Part shown: one piece after another, positions 1 to 13,500 of the stretch
How the letters are laid out: every line of letters begins with the position of its first letter
Numbering within the stretch: the stretch's first letter is position 1
DNA from: Bugulina stolonifera
Lineage: Eukaryota; Bryozoa; Gymnolaemata; Cheilostomatida; Bugulidae
Direction: 5' to 3'
Assembly: GCA_935421135.1 (NCBI GenBank)
Contig: OW285189.1
Span: 14,033,072-14,097,071, forward strand
DNA: 64,000 nt
Translations under genes and position numbers: made by a program
Notes under the pieces: model-generated
What the model was told of the DNA's origin: nothing
Database searches by the model: none
The model's input: the letters and a program-made list of their open reading frames with translations, nothing else

Positions 1-205
1 ACAGTTTACATTTGCTTACACATCACAAGCAGCATATATGTTCATTGCGTCCATCCTTTACCATAGGCTATATCCCAATCAGACAATGCAAACCATTCTC
101 CAGCATGACAGTAGTAATGGCAAAGGCCTAAGCTACAAGATATTTTTATTGCACAGCAATATGCATGAGCAACAGTATTTACATGATATTTTTCGAGACA
201 CTCAC

Positions 206-439
206 CTGTAGTCGACCATCAAGGGTTCTTTGAATAGTAACACACTTGGATGGGTGGGCACCACTTGATGAGATGGCAGTTATAAGACTATCTAATTCAT
301 CTCTTTTATCTTTTAGTTTCTTTACAAGACTTTCAATTGCACGCTTGGCAAATGTTTCACTCTCACCGCCTTGCCGATGACACATGAGATTGTGAACAAT
401 GGTAAGACATGCGTCCGAAGCTGATGGAACTATGGACAT
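206..439 (-). CDS. SMAD4: SMAD4, first coding exon (MH1 domain, partial gene)
   Basis: This exon encodes 78 residues that match the N-terminal half of the SMAD4 MH1 domain almost residue for residue. Visible blocks are [28 protein letters not shown] and [21 protein letters not shown]4 is the common-mediator SMAD of TGF-beta/BMP signalling; it enters the nucleus with receptor SMADs and binds DNA through MH1. Cys66 corresponds to the first zinc ligand of the family. The exon ends after CAG with a GTGAGT donor (intron starts at 205), in phase 0 and inside the DNA-contacting beta hairpin, as in vertebrate SMAD4. The ATG at 439 is the only sensible start. An acceptor-like TGCCAG about 10 bases upstream suggests a 5' UTR intron. 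The rest of MH1, the linker and MH2 lie beyond the left edge. Identity is very secure; the exact 5' end is not. Confidence 0.96.
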
Positions 440-1168
440 GTCTGCAACCTGGCAGATACAGTATACAAGGGTAAATACAATTGTTTTCCACTTGTTTTAG
501 CATAATGGTTGATAAATAAGTCTACATGTAAATTAGCAGGTCTTATGTGGATTAAAAACATATAGTTTTCACAGGTTTCTATGATATAGCCTATCCACCG
601 TTATATGTACTTGCTTAATTTAAATTTACTGTCTACCATAGGAGTATCACTAGATCTATTAATTACCATAAAAAATTTGATTTGTAATAGAATTAAAATT
701 ATATTAAACAATAATTTCAATAATTAGAACCTCTAGGCCTACTAAACTATTAGGCCTAATAGTAATACTAATTAATAATGAATTATTAAATAAAATTTAA
801 TGTTGATAATATAATTATTAAAACTTAATCTCAATCTATACTCTCAAAACACTCAGGTCAAGCCGAAATTTCTAGCCTAAAAGAAGTATTATTCTTATAC
901 AAAGTTCATCAGGAAATTTAATTAATGATAGGGCTATGATCCTTATTGTCAATAAATCAATTTGTGACATTCAATTAATCACTGCGCTAATGTAGCCCAT
1001 TCAAGACTTAGAGATTAAAAAAAACCCTCTAGACCCCGCTCTTGCCTTGATTAGTCTTACAACAATTACAATGATTTAAAATCACAATCAGTGAATCACA
1101 ATGGAATGTTTTGTTGGTTGAAACCTGGTGGTTTTTTGAAAAATGTTGGTGTGGAATAATATTTTAAT

Positions 1169-1305
1169 TATGAATAGTATAGTAGCACGAGATTTATTAC
1201 CTAATATTTCGTTAAGTAACATCATCAGAGGATATTACTTGGACAAGTAACCAAATATTAGGTAGTAAATCTATAAAAGAAATGCGTCTCGTACTACTAT
1301 TCATA
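1169..1305. mobile_element. MITE-like inverted-repeat element, copy 1
   Basis: The element starts TATGAATAGTA and ends with its reverse complement, TACTATTCATA. The arms carry CACGAG.../...CTCGTAC and a shared inner block CCTAATATTT. It is about 137 bp and non-coding, with imperfect arms around a short loop. The inner right end (AATGCGTCTCGT) and the CCTAATATTT...ACATCATCA block recur in a second element at 62869-63036, so this is a dispersed family. TA dinucleotides flank the TGAATA/TATTCA ends, which fits a TA target duplication but is too short to prove one. Confidence 0.6.
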
Positions 1306-1699
1306 GTGTTTTTTATTATTTTTATAGTAATAGTTTTACTTGAGTTAATTACTATTTTCATTTTGAGTATTACTTTACTGCGTTGACCTTTTTTTGGAAC
1401 ACTTAACACTACTTTATGTTAATAAGTACAAGTATGTTGCTTACTATTCATTTAATAACTTACTTTACTCTACTGTCACCGTGTGTAACTCCAATTCTAA
1501 CTTACTACTGACTACTCAACCTGATCCCAATACTATAGTTAAAATGGGACTGCACAGAGCAAGAATTATTTCATCTTTAGGGATGTATTATTTAGTAAGA
1601 TGTTTTCGGCTTTCCATGACGATATTGAAGCTGATATTAGTAATGGTGTGATAAAAGAGCCATAGAACATAACAAGAAACATTCAAACTTTTGTGGAAA

Positions 1700-1935
1700 A
1701 CTTTGTTCAGCATTAAGTCACGTGACTTTTCTTGAAGTGATTGATCTCTCCATGCTGTTTTAGTTTATTAACATTACCGCATTTGTCGTTGAAAAATGAC
1801 CCAACATTAATCGCGCCGTTTATTTTGTCTTGTTTGCTTTCGAATTTAGAACGACTCTTTTCGAGCGGATTTTGTGGAAAACTCAGGGTGGTTGGAAATT
1901 TCTTAGTTCCACATCCGGTGTTGGTAAATTCAGGC
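1700..1935 (-). promoter_or_regulatory. Possible SMAD4 promoter patch
   Basis: This patch has a local rise in CpG. It contains a perfect palindromic E-box (1715-1728, of the USF/TFE/MITF type), an E2F-like TCGCGCC near 1812 and an ETS-like ACATCCGG near 1912. It lies about 1.3 kb upstream of the SMAD4 start codon. The assignment to SMAD4 is positional inference. Confidence 0.25.
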
Positions 1936-2730
1936 AAGAAACTGTCCTTGTTTATAGAAATAATATAATAGTATAGTCATAATGTGACAAATTATAAACA
2001 TAAATCTACATATCTACCTACTTAATAGGTTTTTTTGATTTTGTAAAAGATTTTGATACCCCATCCAAAGGAAAAGTAATGTAATGTAAAATTAAAATAT
2101 TAATTAATTTTTATTTTAAAGCAAAGAAGTAGAAGGTCAAAACATTAGACTAAGATTAATAGATTAGATTATATTATTTTATTAATTTTCATTTTATCCA
2201 TTTAATTTTTATTATATATAACTTTCTTTGTTTTTATTATATTTAATTATTTAATTTTCTGTTGAGAAATCTCCTTCACAACTCAAATATTAATTCAATC
2301 CGATTCAATTGACAAGATATAAACAAGAATATCAATGTCATTATATTATAGTTATGGTTTCGTATGATCATTCATAAGATATTTTTAATTTTATTTTCAT
2401 TTGTCCCGTTGGGTGCAGTAGTAGAGAAATTTCGATAGCTCTAGCTCATTGCTTGGGGTACAGGCGGTCGACCAATGAAATATGAACTAGATAACTTTTC
2501 CTACAGCCCAGAGTATTGCGTATAATAATAATTATACAACAAAATGCGAATGCCAATGCATGAAACTAAGTTAAAATAAGCATTTTACTACACATTTAAA
2601 ATGTATAATAATAATTTTGATTAGGCTACAATAGATAGAAAAATCTCTTACTCTGAAGCAGCTCGTGCATCAAGCAGTAAATAAGATATCTTTATGAAAT
2701 AGAAGCAAGAGAAGTTGTCTTCTTTGTTTA

Positions 2731-3296
2731 TTTAAGCCACTACTGTCTCACCATTCAATGTTTGCGAGGAATATTGTTCATCTTATTTCATGAAGATTGA
2801 TGTGTTGTTTGTCTTTGTAAACCTAGTGGCAGTCAAGATAAACACATTTGAATATTGGCTATAATGACCTCCAGTCAGCATTGAGACCTGTTAAGTTCCT
2901 ATGGCTATGCCTGTCCTAAGTCTATACCTTTAACTTATGTACATAGGTAAGCTATTAGCATCAAATAGCCCAGTAATCTTATTGAGCCAACACTAACTGT
3001 CATTCTATAAATAACTCTTGTGCACAGCGATGAGCAAGTAAGTTAGAGCCATGCCCACAATAACAATGCAATCAGTTGCAGGCCCTATGGCTATCTCTGT
3101 AGCACAGTTTTATATTGACTGCTTGAGTGCTTCCAAAATTCCCAGCATAGGCTGATTGAAGGTGAAATCAGCCAATATTAAAATAGCAGTTTCTTGGCAG
3201 CAGCTAGGTTATCAAACACAAACAACAAATCAATCTTACTGAAAAAGGATGAACAAGATCATTTGAAAATATTGAATGGTGCGACAGTAGTGGTTT
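2731..3296. mobile_element. Long-arm inverted-repeat (foldback) element
   Basis: The left arm (2731-2860) and right arm (3170-3296) are inverted copies of each other, roughly 80 percent identical by eye over about 125 bp. Shared blocks include CCACTACTGTC, CACCATTCAAT, TTGTTCATC, AAGATTGAT, TTGTTGTTTG, AACCTAG and AATATTGGCT. The outer ends are TTTAAGCCACTAC and GTAGTGGTTTAA. The roughly 310-bp centre encodes nothing recognisable. This is the architecture of a non-autonomous DNA transposon. Arm divergence suggests it is old, and no clean target duplication was seen. Confidence 0.75.
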
Positions 3297-6200
3297 AATG
3301 TTTGAGTCGCCTCCAACAAAACCTAACTCACTGAGTAATTAGTAAGCTTTTTGTACATGACTCCTTTCAGGAGTAATATAATTTATTGAACATCTGTGGA
3401 GAAATACTGCAGTTCATTTTCCAAGTAGTATCGTATCTCGGCGATGTAGTCTCAGTATGATGAGAGATGTAGCAATGTATAAAATACACAATTTTTTGTA
3501 GCAGTAACCCAATATGAAACGGCCACTGAGATCCATGCACCAATACCTGTATAGGCTAATCACACCATTGGACCAACTATTCCAGTACTGAGCCTGTAAT
3601 GCACATAACTAAACCTTTTCATGTTATTTGGGGTTGATAGAATAGAAATTGAAGGCAATCAACTGTAAGGCATCAAATTCCAGTTTCCTTTTCACAACAG
3701 TGAATGAGTGTCACTTCCCATGTGACCTCTGAGAAGCAGTTCTCAGATCCGCTATGCTGTAGTACTAGACGGGGTTGTACAATGCGGAATCTCCTACATG
3801 CCAAACCTGTTTGCAACTTGTACAAGTAGACAACATTCTTCTTTCCCACGGCCATCACTCCCGCTGAGCAAATGGTATGTGTCATGCAAGCCGACCTGAC
3901 TTAAGAGTTGACCATTAAAAATGTAAGGTACCCAAGTCAGTAACTTTTCTGGGTTACATGTTCAGCTTGTTAAATGGAATGCGCAATAATGTCCTCCATT
4001 GATGTCCATCTGCGTATTGCACTTGATGACTCTGCTGAACTATTAATGGCATTGTGCCCTTTTTAAAGGAGGCTGGCTCTACAGGAAGGATTTTGGTATT
4101 CAACTCCCTAACCTGATTTGTTCAAGGATATTCTGAATCGCGGGGTTATGTGCAATTATCATCTAATAAACCATCGATGCTCTTGATTTAAAAACGGATT
4201 GGGCCAAAGCTACTTTGATTACAACAATGTGCATCACTATAACAATGAAACAACTTTCCACCTACCGAGGCCAAAAGTGCCTGCAAATTTCTTTTGGAAA
4301 CTCAAGTTGCCATGACCAACTCATACAGTAGTTGCGACCCTTCAAATCGTGTCCCTTGTTATTTTTCTAGATCAACTACAAGTCAAATTACAATTCAATT
4401 CTTTTCTTGTTTCGCCCAAGTTTTTTTCCAGAATCAGTGGTGAAATATTGTAGCTAATGGTATCTGGAGTTCAAATTTCAAAGCAAAGTGTTACTGATAT
4501 AGTGTAGTTTGTTGTAATTTTACTAATTTTGATTGTAGTAATTTCTACCCATTGCAATTTACAACTTACGGTTGAAAAATGATTGTCAATATGTTCATAA
4601 CCAGTTTTGATTTTGATTATGACTATAAAAATGAAGTTTAATTATTATTTTAAAGGTATTATGTGCTATGTAGAGCACTTATTTTATTTTGCTCTAAATT
4701 TTTTGAATTATTGTTATTTTACCTAGTAGATTATCAACAAACCAATGCACCATGACTCAATGACATAAGGCAGAAGTGCTTTCAGTTTTAATGTTTCCTG
4801 CAGGAGCCATCTCCTACTTATGTATTTTCTGTTAGTTATCATGTGAAAAAAGCTATTAGGCTAGTGATTTTTAATAGAGAGTTATTTTCGAACATTTTGA
4901 TAAAATTGGTTTCAATCCCATAACTAAAACATATAGTTTCCACTTCGAGAAAGTGTTAACATTTAGCACAATGTTCCTATGGTCGTCACATTACTCGCGA
5001 TTAGGCACAATTTACGTGTTCAAAAAGTAAGTTTTGTGCAAAATCTCCACTTTAATGTGTGTATCTTTCTGTGACTGTAGGAACCCTATATTTGTTAACT
5101 TGTGGGCCTGAGGCTTCTATGATGCCAGTTCACCCTTTAGAAATTAGTTCATTTCATGCACGCCCAACTTTATTGATTGGATGTTCATTCAGTAAGCTCA
5201 TCTATATTATATAACCAACTGGTCTATTGTATTTTTCTACCCTTTCAGTCCATGTAAAGGTTACTTTATTAAATAATTTATTCATCAAATGCTTTTATTA
5301 GGTAAAACCCGTAGACTGCAGTATTACCGGCCTCAATTTTTACCTCGGTTTTGCAATGTGTTGTTTTTTTTTGTGCAACGTAGCCTGCTATACTATTCTG
5401 TGCATAATTCATGTAGCAGTAGGCTATAATATATAGACTAACACAGCCTGTCTTGAATAATGTGTTACAGATTAAAGTCGCTGGCCATTACAGGTTAACA
5501 ATATTTCATACAGACTCTGTCCATGTAACTCCACCAAGGAGAAACCATAGTGTAAGTGCCATAATGCTTTAGTTTGAAATATTATTATATTCAAGTTGTT
5601 CAAGTTGTTTATTACTCAGGAGAAGATAGTCACATGTCTACTGTTTACAGTAGTCATAAAAATTATATAACAGTTTACAACAATTTTGAATCTCATAAAC
5701 AAAATTTGTATCATGGTTTCATTTATGGTTGTGGCTATGCCTAACTTATTTGTCCTAGGAGATGTCAGTGTGCCAATTCCAACCCATGTATATGATGACA
5801 TGAGTTGGAATCAGGCTCTGGGATCCGAGCTCCTACAAAAAATTATTTTATTGTGCCACGTCAGCCAAGCAGCTTTTGAATGACACAATGATTAGGATTT
5901 GCAAATATCTTTTAAAATTTTCTACCTATGCTCAGTTAGTATTCTACTCTGTATATCGCATTACCATTATCTTTCATTATGTGCGTATTATGGTGCTTAT
6001 GCGGAGTATGATAGTAACATATAGCTTACACAGATGTGTTTTTGTAATACAGCATTTAATAATGCAACCTACATTTTGCTGTGTAATAGAGCAACGTTAT
6101 TATTTCGTTATTATTTCCGTACTTTAGTATGTGACTCATTAGTACAAGAACCTGTCTGAAGTTTACTGTCAATTAATCCATAAAACAGACTGCAATTCCA

Positions 6201-9200
6201 CCTGGACCAAGTCACAAACAATAACTTTGCCCTATCCTAGTTGACCTTCAGTGCTAGGCACTCAAGGTAAGTGGACATAATGTAGTTATATTGCAGAAAT
6301 AGCATTGCCTCGATGCCTTTGCCACATTAACTAAGCGCTCTTCTGCCACACACTGTGTTTGTCAGCGAAACTGTGCTGTACTTGGTCCCAGAAACTGTTG
6401 TGCATTTCCCCCGGTTTTCTAATAATAGAGCTACCTCCCCGTATGAAACCTGCTTATTACGCCATCTGATTAATTTGTCTTCCGCTCGAATATGATGGAA
6501 CTATTAGATAATACATTGATTTTACTCCCATTAGGCATGATTTGCCTCCTTTATCTCATTCAGGTGTTATTAGGTTGCTGACATAGTGAGGTGTCTTTAA
6601 CATGCTCCTTGGGACCTATTTGCATGGACGACTAACCGACTCCTTACATAAAGTGCACAGCAAACCCTTCCCAAGGTATGTTAATTGTTAATCACCTCAA
6701 TTAAATTGAAGCTTGGACGGTAAGGTTTGTATATATTTAGATACAGCTAAGTGGACAGGTTTATTAGCAGTGAGGGACCATTTATTCAACCTATTGCTCG
6801 TCCCTTGGGCATGATGAAGTGTTATAATTAAACTGCTATTCCGGAGGAGGAAATTTTGCGTTACAAATGAGTGAAGCCGTTAGGTACGTAAATAGAACTG
6901 GTACCGACCGGTCAAGTACATCCTGTATAGAGTGTGCAGGGTTTTTACAGCCTATGTTCTATACATTACCTCCCCAGTGCCAAGAAAAGTCCTCCGCTAT
7001 TAGGGTTGTGTTTGCTGACTTGAGAAGTATGTATAGAACACCTTCAGCCACTCCCGAGTGTGGGCTGGCTTCTTTTTCATTTTAACGTTTTTTGCACAAG
7101 AAAAAAATGGTGCTAACAATGCAACTTTTGATGCGTAATAATAATATCATAATTATTAAGTTGTTAAAAATGTGCCGGAGATGATTGTACAGTAAAACGT
7201 TTTTGCTGATTTGAATGACAAAAACACTTTGCTTTCACTTTAGCCACTAAACGTAATTCCCCAAGAGAGCATAATTCCCGTGGCTTGCTATTCACCACTG
7301 TATTAATGTTGCATAATGGTCTTATAATAGTCTGATGTTTTAGAATATATAACAATAACAATGACTAGATCTATATAAATATAGCTATTGTAACTAGGAA
7401 CAGAATAAATATAATATCGTATGCAACACCAACTGATAGACATTCCTAACTACACTTGTCTCCGGATCGAGTCCAATATATAATTAATACAAAAAATATA
7501 TCATCAAGCTTGTCTGTCTTTTATTGAGATCTACCTATAACATTTCATGCAACAGTTATTAGTTTCATATTTGATAGGTTGTTTACCATGACATCTCTCA
7601 CCACAACAAATAATTCAAATAATATTGTGAATGATGCTTGTTATTGCTACCACAAAATAATATTTAATTCTATGATGATCAACCTATGACTCATTGAATG
7701 TACATGTTCAATTTCATCCATCCCAGCTCAATTACAATTACATTGACACCACTAACTTGTACACGTATATAATATTATGAAACCTACACTGTATATGTTC
7801 TTTCACACATGCATATAACTGCATAGAATTCAACCAATTCTATGTATCATCCGCTTTTTAAAAATATAAAGTTACAGGTGTCTGTGTCAATCATATTCTG
7901 TTAGAAACTGAATAAAGATTGTGAATTTAATACTCTAGCGTATACTCTAAAGTTTACTTCAACATGCTGTATCCATCCTCTAAGCTCAACAATTATGTCA
8001 ACATTGTAGGATTCATGTGATAACTTCCTCTTGCGAGGTGACCTTTTTGTAACAGATAGTTCAATAAACTGAAATCTGGCTGGTTAGGCTATATCAGATG
8101 AAGTCTTTTTGTCTTACCATTTGACAAAATTCTCAATATACAGAACAAAGTTGAAGTTGTACGATAGACTAAATCACATGGTTATTATACATACACGGTG
8201 TTATGTACATGTAAGATCAATAGCGGATCTTTCTCTCTATTTTTGTGTGCGATTGTTGACCATTGATGGAACTGAACTTGGTACCAGTATCATAATGGAT
8301 CTACAGGTACTATGAGTTAAACCCAGCTTTAGCTTTTCGTTCACATATAAAAATCAATATGCGATCAGAGTTCTGACTGACAAAACCTAAAGTGGTTGCG
8401 TCTGGGAGTGAAGCTAATTATATAATATTATAATATGCTACCATAATTTGCCACCATTATAGCAGAACAGGAAGTTCAGCAACTCTCAACAGCATTGTTT
8501 AGAGTATTTTATTGGCAATGGGTTCAAATGTTTCTACTTGAGTTCTGTGTGGGCAGCTAATGGAATGAGTGATGTAATATGCTTTTTACATCTCATATTT
8601 ATTCCGTTAATTGCTTTCAGTATCTAGGATAATTCAAAAGGAATAACTAAATACAAGATCAATCAATCTTGGCGGAAATAAACATGGATAGGATTATAAG
8701 GAAATCTTTTCAAACAACTATCAAACTGACTAAACTTCATTCCAAATAGCAGCAAAAAATTTGGAGTTAGTCATAACTCCTAACTATTATACTTGTGTTT
8801 GGCCTATTGTTTTAGACTGATTACAGGTTGTCCACTGGTCATTGTATGGCTTAGGGTTATAACTAGCTGTTATGTCGACATATCAAACAAGGAACTTTTC
8901 TCTGTGTCATGTTGACGCCTTGTGCAGGCACCCGCATACCCATTGCTGCTTTGTTTCTTATCATAAAAGAACCAATATAGTTATCTTGATGCTATCAACT
9001 ATGTTTTAATTATTTTATACAGTTTCCTTAACCAATGCACCACAGTTCCTGCTCCTTCTGTGTCATAGGCCAGCTCTAGGTTCAACTTGCCTACTATTCT
9101 GATTGTTGAGAATTACGTAAGATAATTTGATGCATTATAATAAGGATGATACAACTGCGCCATGTTCTACTAACTTCAATCTAAACGTTTGAAGTTTTTC

Positions 9201-10430
9201 CCATTTGTCCTCACCTACCTCAATCCCAGGATAAAAACAATCTGCATAGATATGCTGTATACAGCTATAATTCTCAATGACAGAGGCGACTATGGGCTAT
9301 ATATAACTGATCACTCCAGATTTATAAAAAACGCAAAGTGAAACAATTTGTTTATGGTAATATGCAAGTTGACAGCAGGGTCATTACCACAACGTGTCAA
9401 AGAACTGGAAATGTTCAACTATTATAAGACAATATTAATTTATCATTATTATTTTTGTCAAAATTAAAGAGATGATTGTTCTACATATATATAGTATAAC
9501 GTTTTGTTATGGGAATCGATGTTAGCAAATTCAGCACATCACTGCCCTTGCATTGAGCATGAACAGGGCTGCTGAAATTCCATTGTATAATGAATTAGCA
9601 TCAGGAAAACTGAACCAATGAGCACTGCTGTGTCCAATATGTGTGTAATGTAGACGGGCACACAATTATGGCTAGTGTACACCTTACTATAATATTGGAC
9701 CTGCATTGTTCCTCAGAGTCAATAATGGAAGGGAGATGACTCTGTATATACTCGTATTTCAGCTGGGCACTGCCCTTTTGTTCTATGTTTTGGAATTTTA
9801 TGATCATCCATGTTAAGCAGCTTGATATTGGGATGGTAATACAAATATGCAATGCACTAAATAGGTATTCCAATTAATTAAACAACCGCCTACTCCCATA
9901 ATTTCTAGGTAGGTATAACTTATATATTATAATCATTTATTTCTAAATGTCACTGATGATTTAGGGGTGGTAATACTTGTTATATTGTATTGGTTTTCAC
10001 TGAATTAAAGCTCCAGTCGTGCCTACCTTTCGCACTTGACCGAAATAAAACAGGTCATTACCACAAGCTGTGACAGAGAAGTAAGCTGTGAAACTGGTGT
10101 CTCGTCCACTAGGAATCGATGCTCTTACACAAATTATATAAACTCTCCCTCCTTGTGACCAAACTAGCTTAATTTTCGCATCACCGGAGCAGTACAGGAT
10201 CCTGGCGACAGGGCGGCCATCAAATTAAGCTACTTAGTATGCGGTCAATGCATCTCAACTTTCCACGCTGTGATCGCTCATTATAGTAGTTGACAAATTT
10301 GATTGAGATATTTCCTATCAATTCTTTTTCTACCATATCCTTCAGTCATAAACTATAGCCTGCGGTGTACATTGATCATTTTCCTCAAGCTGGGTAGCGT
10401 TAGTTAAACGGAGTTCAACCAGGATCTAGA
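3297..10430. other. Gene-free stretch
   Basis: I see no exon with conserved protein content, no tRNA-like B box and no clear inverted-repeat element here. Open frames are short, out of context and lack flanking splice sites. It may be intergenic DNA or a 5' UTR intron of a neighbouring gene. Confidence 0.35.
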
Positions 10431-10532
10431 ATGAATTTCCGCCTCTTCATTCTTCTTTCTATTTTACTCAGTACTGCAATTCATACTTTGGCAGGAGCCT
10501 GCTGCAGCTGCACCCACTCAATGTCGAATTAG
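10431..10532 (+). CDS. Possible 33-aa secreted peptide ORF
   Basis: An ATG-initiated frame of 33 codons reads MNFRLFILLSILLSTAIHTLA followed by a short Cys-rich tail, GACCSCTHSMSN, then TAG. The first 21 residues look like a textbook signal peptide: a basic n-region with Arg4, a Leu/Ile core, and a small residue before the likely cut after Ala21. The tail would be a 12-residue peptide with a CCxC motif. It could be a micropeptide gene, the remains of the first exon of a secreted protein, or chance. No good in-frame splice donor was found. No family is recognised. Confidence 0.25.
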   Translation: MNFRLFILLSILLSTAIHTLAGACCSCTHSMSN

Positions 10533-13500
10533 CACCATGTCTTGTACAGCTGCCTAACCATGCACAATCATTTACCTTTATTAATTACTGTAGGAGATTG
10601 CTTGGAGCAACAAACTCGATATGCTCTGTAAGTGTGTTGCTAAACTGAAAACAGTAGCAAAGTTTTGTAGGCAGATACAAGGCCATAGAATCTCACCCCA
10701 TTACATTATCTGCAGACCAACATCAGTCATATAATAAACCTGTGGTGCAGCCAGTACCTCTACATCTACATATATAATAAAAAAGATGAAACGTGAAATA
10801 GAGATATTTGTTTGCTACTACAAAGAGCTCAGCTCTCAATATGAAATAGAGTACTGGATTGATACAGCATTTTGGCTACCAGTTTCCTATGTTTGAAACG
10901 CACTTGGTCTGAAGAGTGTACCTTATCTCACAGAACTAGTAGTAACAGATTTGTTTCACATACCACTTATAACTGAGGATGGGCATCTTGAGTGTGCAAA
11001 TTGTTTTTGCCAGGTAAACATATATTTTTGGTAGTAACAAGTAGAGAAGATGTTTGATCTTGCCATGTAATAATGTACATTGCCACTGTGAACTGACCGT
11101 TTAGTGATGTTGTGGCTGTAATTTAAGTATCTGACAGGATATCATGTCCTCCGACGCTATAATAGGCCCACTCTACACTTAAAATTGTCAAATCATGTTC
11201 ACTGATTAAATATGGCTTACAGAATCACTTGCATGTGGTGTTAATCTGTAAAATTGGCAATAGTAATATAAGGATGAAATTATAGTTAGCCTCAAAAATA
11301 TATCTTGTTGAGCTTGTTAGCAGTTTTCAGTACCAGTAGCTCAACTACTAAGACTAACTAACCAGTAGACTACTCAAGTCTTGCTCAACCACATGCAACG
11401 CAGTGACATGATACTGGTCCTGTTTTGTCACTTCCTATTCTTTGTCATACATAAGACAAACTACATATACAATGTAGGCCTCCAGTGTGTTCGATGCAGT
11501 CTCGCCTCGTCTCCTCTGGTCTCGTATAGCCTACTATACCAGTTATCTTAACATATTTCACAATGTCTGAGAATGCAATATACACTATAATTAATCTTAA
11601 TCTATTAAAAGCTACCAAAGCAATTAGCCTGTGTAAATTATGGGAGGTTTAAAAAATTAAGACAAATATATAGTCTAGGTGGAGTGTAATTGTATCTGGA
11701 CAAAGCCATAGTCTCGATCGGTCTTAATATCTTGTCCCTGAGTGGACTATATTTCCTAGCCGGGCATAATCATTTGTATTCCTACTAACGGTAGGCACTG
11801 TGGCTGTATCCACGTTAAACTGGGTCGCCCATCATTCACATCAATTTTAATACTCCTGTTAGTGCTCTTCACGTTATTTTCCCGCTTGCCAGTATGGGCT
11901 TAGTGTCAGGCCAACCAATAGGCTACCTTAATGAGAATCGGCTCAGAACATAGTCTGATCTTGTCCACGCCTTCACATTACTTCTACTTTTCAAGGATTT
12001 GATGGTAAATTGTCTAATACAATTTGATAGGGTGGAGATATTAGCCTAGTAAATTAACTAACCACAGTTTTCCTCAAGGTTCAAATTAAGCACAATTCTT
12101 TATGATGTTGATATACCATCATGTAGTTATTGTTGTTTATTGCTTAATATTCAGTTTCCTGCTCAGTTCATGGATCCTGAAGACTACAGAATGAACTGTT
12201 ACGAGATGCTAACAAATAACATGCACCTGCTTATGTGAACGTCAAATACAAGTAGGCCTACTCTGCAGTTCACGCAGTCTTTTTATATCAATTTTGCTAT
12301 ACCAATCCATAGGCCTATTTACCAATCTGGCAGTCAAATGAACTAATAACAATAGTGGTTCCCACAGTCCTGAACTGAAGATTCGTTCACATGTTCCTGT
12401 AGGTTATATCTATGGTTTTTTTAATAACTAAATAATGCCCTTCCTCCATCAATACTACCAAAGCTGTATACCAGTTGGCCTATTCAAATTGTAAAGTGTA
12501 CATGGATTAGGGTAGCATACACTCTCTTAGTTGAACAACAGTGTAGATTACATAAACTAAAATAGTTGAACAGAGCATTATAAGGCAGTGGGAGTGAATT
12601 ATTGTGTTCAAAGTAGACCTAGATCTCTATTGTGAAGTTTAATTTGGAGACGGCCCACTGCTTCCCTCAAAATATGTTTTCGTGCTATAGAAACCTGGCA
12701 GTGTAGGCGTAAGCAATGAATGTTATCTATTGCTTTTACATACCTGAAACAACTGTAACACACTGAATATTTCTATAGGCTCGGTTGCTGCATAGCTCTT
12801 CAAATCCACTCCAGAAAACCACATTAGAAATAATATCAAGCTTTGCGGTTACAAATGTTGTTAAAATTGTCTGGTTTAAACCACTTAGCTGGCTTTTTTC
12901 AAATACCTAAAAATGTGCGTGGGTGTTTTTAAGTACAGGTCTAATGAGCCCGCACACATTTGACGGGTTATATTGTAGCAGGCTTAACCTCAGCAAAATC
13001 ATGTGGGTGTTCAGCTTATGCATTTCGATTTCCTGCCAAGAGCTGTGCCTGTTCAATAGCTATTTGCAGCGTAATACTTCTTACATGAGTGTGAGCTAGT
13101 CTCATTCAGTATACGCATACTTATATTATTGATTATTAACCCAGCAGTCTTACTGAGCCATGTGGGTGTTTGCAGTTGTAACTTGGTCGTTGCCTGCCAT
13201 GTACCCACGCTAGTCAGCACTCACCTTTGAACTGCGCTATCTGCATACGAGGTTCAGCGTGTATGCAGATAGGTTGTGATTCCCAAGTTTAATATTGAAA
13301 TTGTGACGAGTTAGTTTGTGGATTATCTAACTAAGAGTCCACATAATGAAAAAGGTGAGTTCATGCCACTAACTTCATATTTTAATTTTCATATTTTCTT
13401 TTGAGGTGCCAGGCTACTGTCTTTCACACCTGTATTTCTCATTTTAAGATTTCAGGATTGCCCAGACTCAAATACCTCTTCTTCATTTTCATCTAAAAGA

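Larger units (their letters stand above)
440..2730. other. Gene-free stretch upstream of SMAD4
   Basis: No coding exon is supported here on either strand. It is mostly AT-rich sequence with short random ORFs. It contains a small inverted-repeat element at 1169-1305. A less AT-rich patch at about 1700-1935 has a palindromic E-box (AAGTCACGTGACTT, 1715-1728), an E2F-like TCGCGCC and an ETS-like ACATCCGG. That patch could be the SMAD4 promoter or a 5' UTR exon, which is inference from motifs and position only. Confidence 0.4.
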
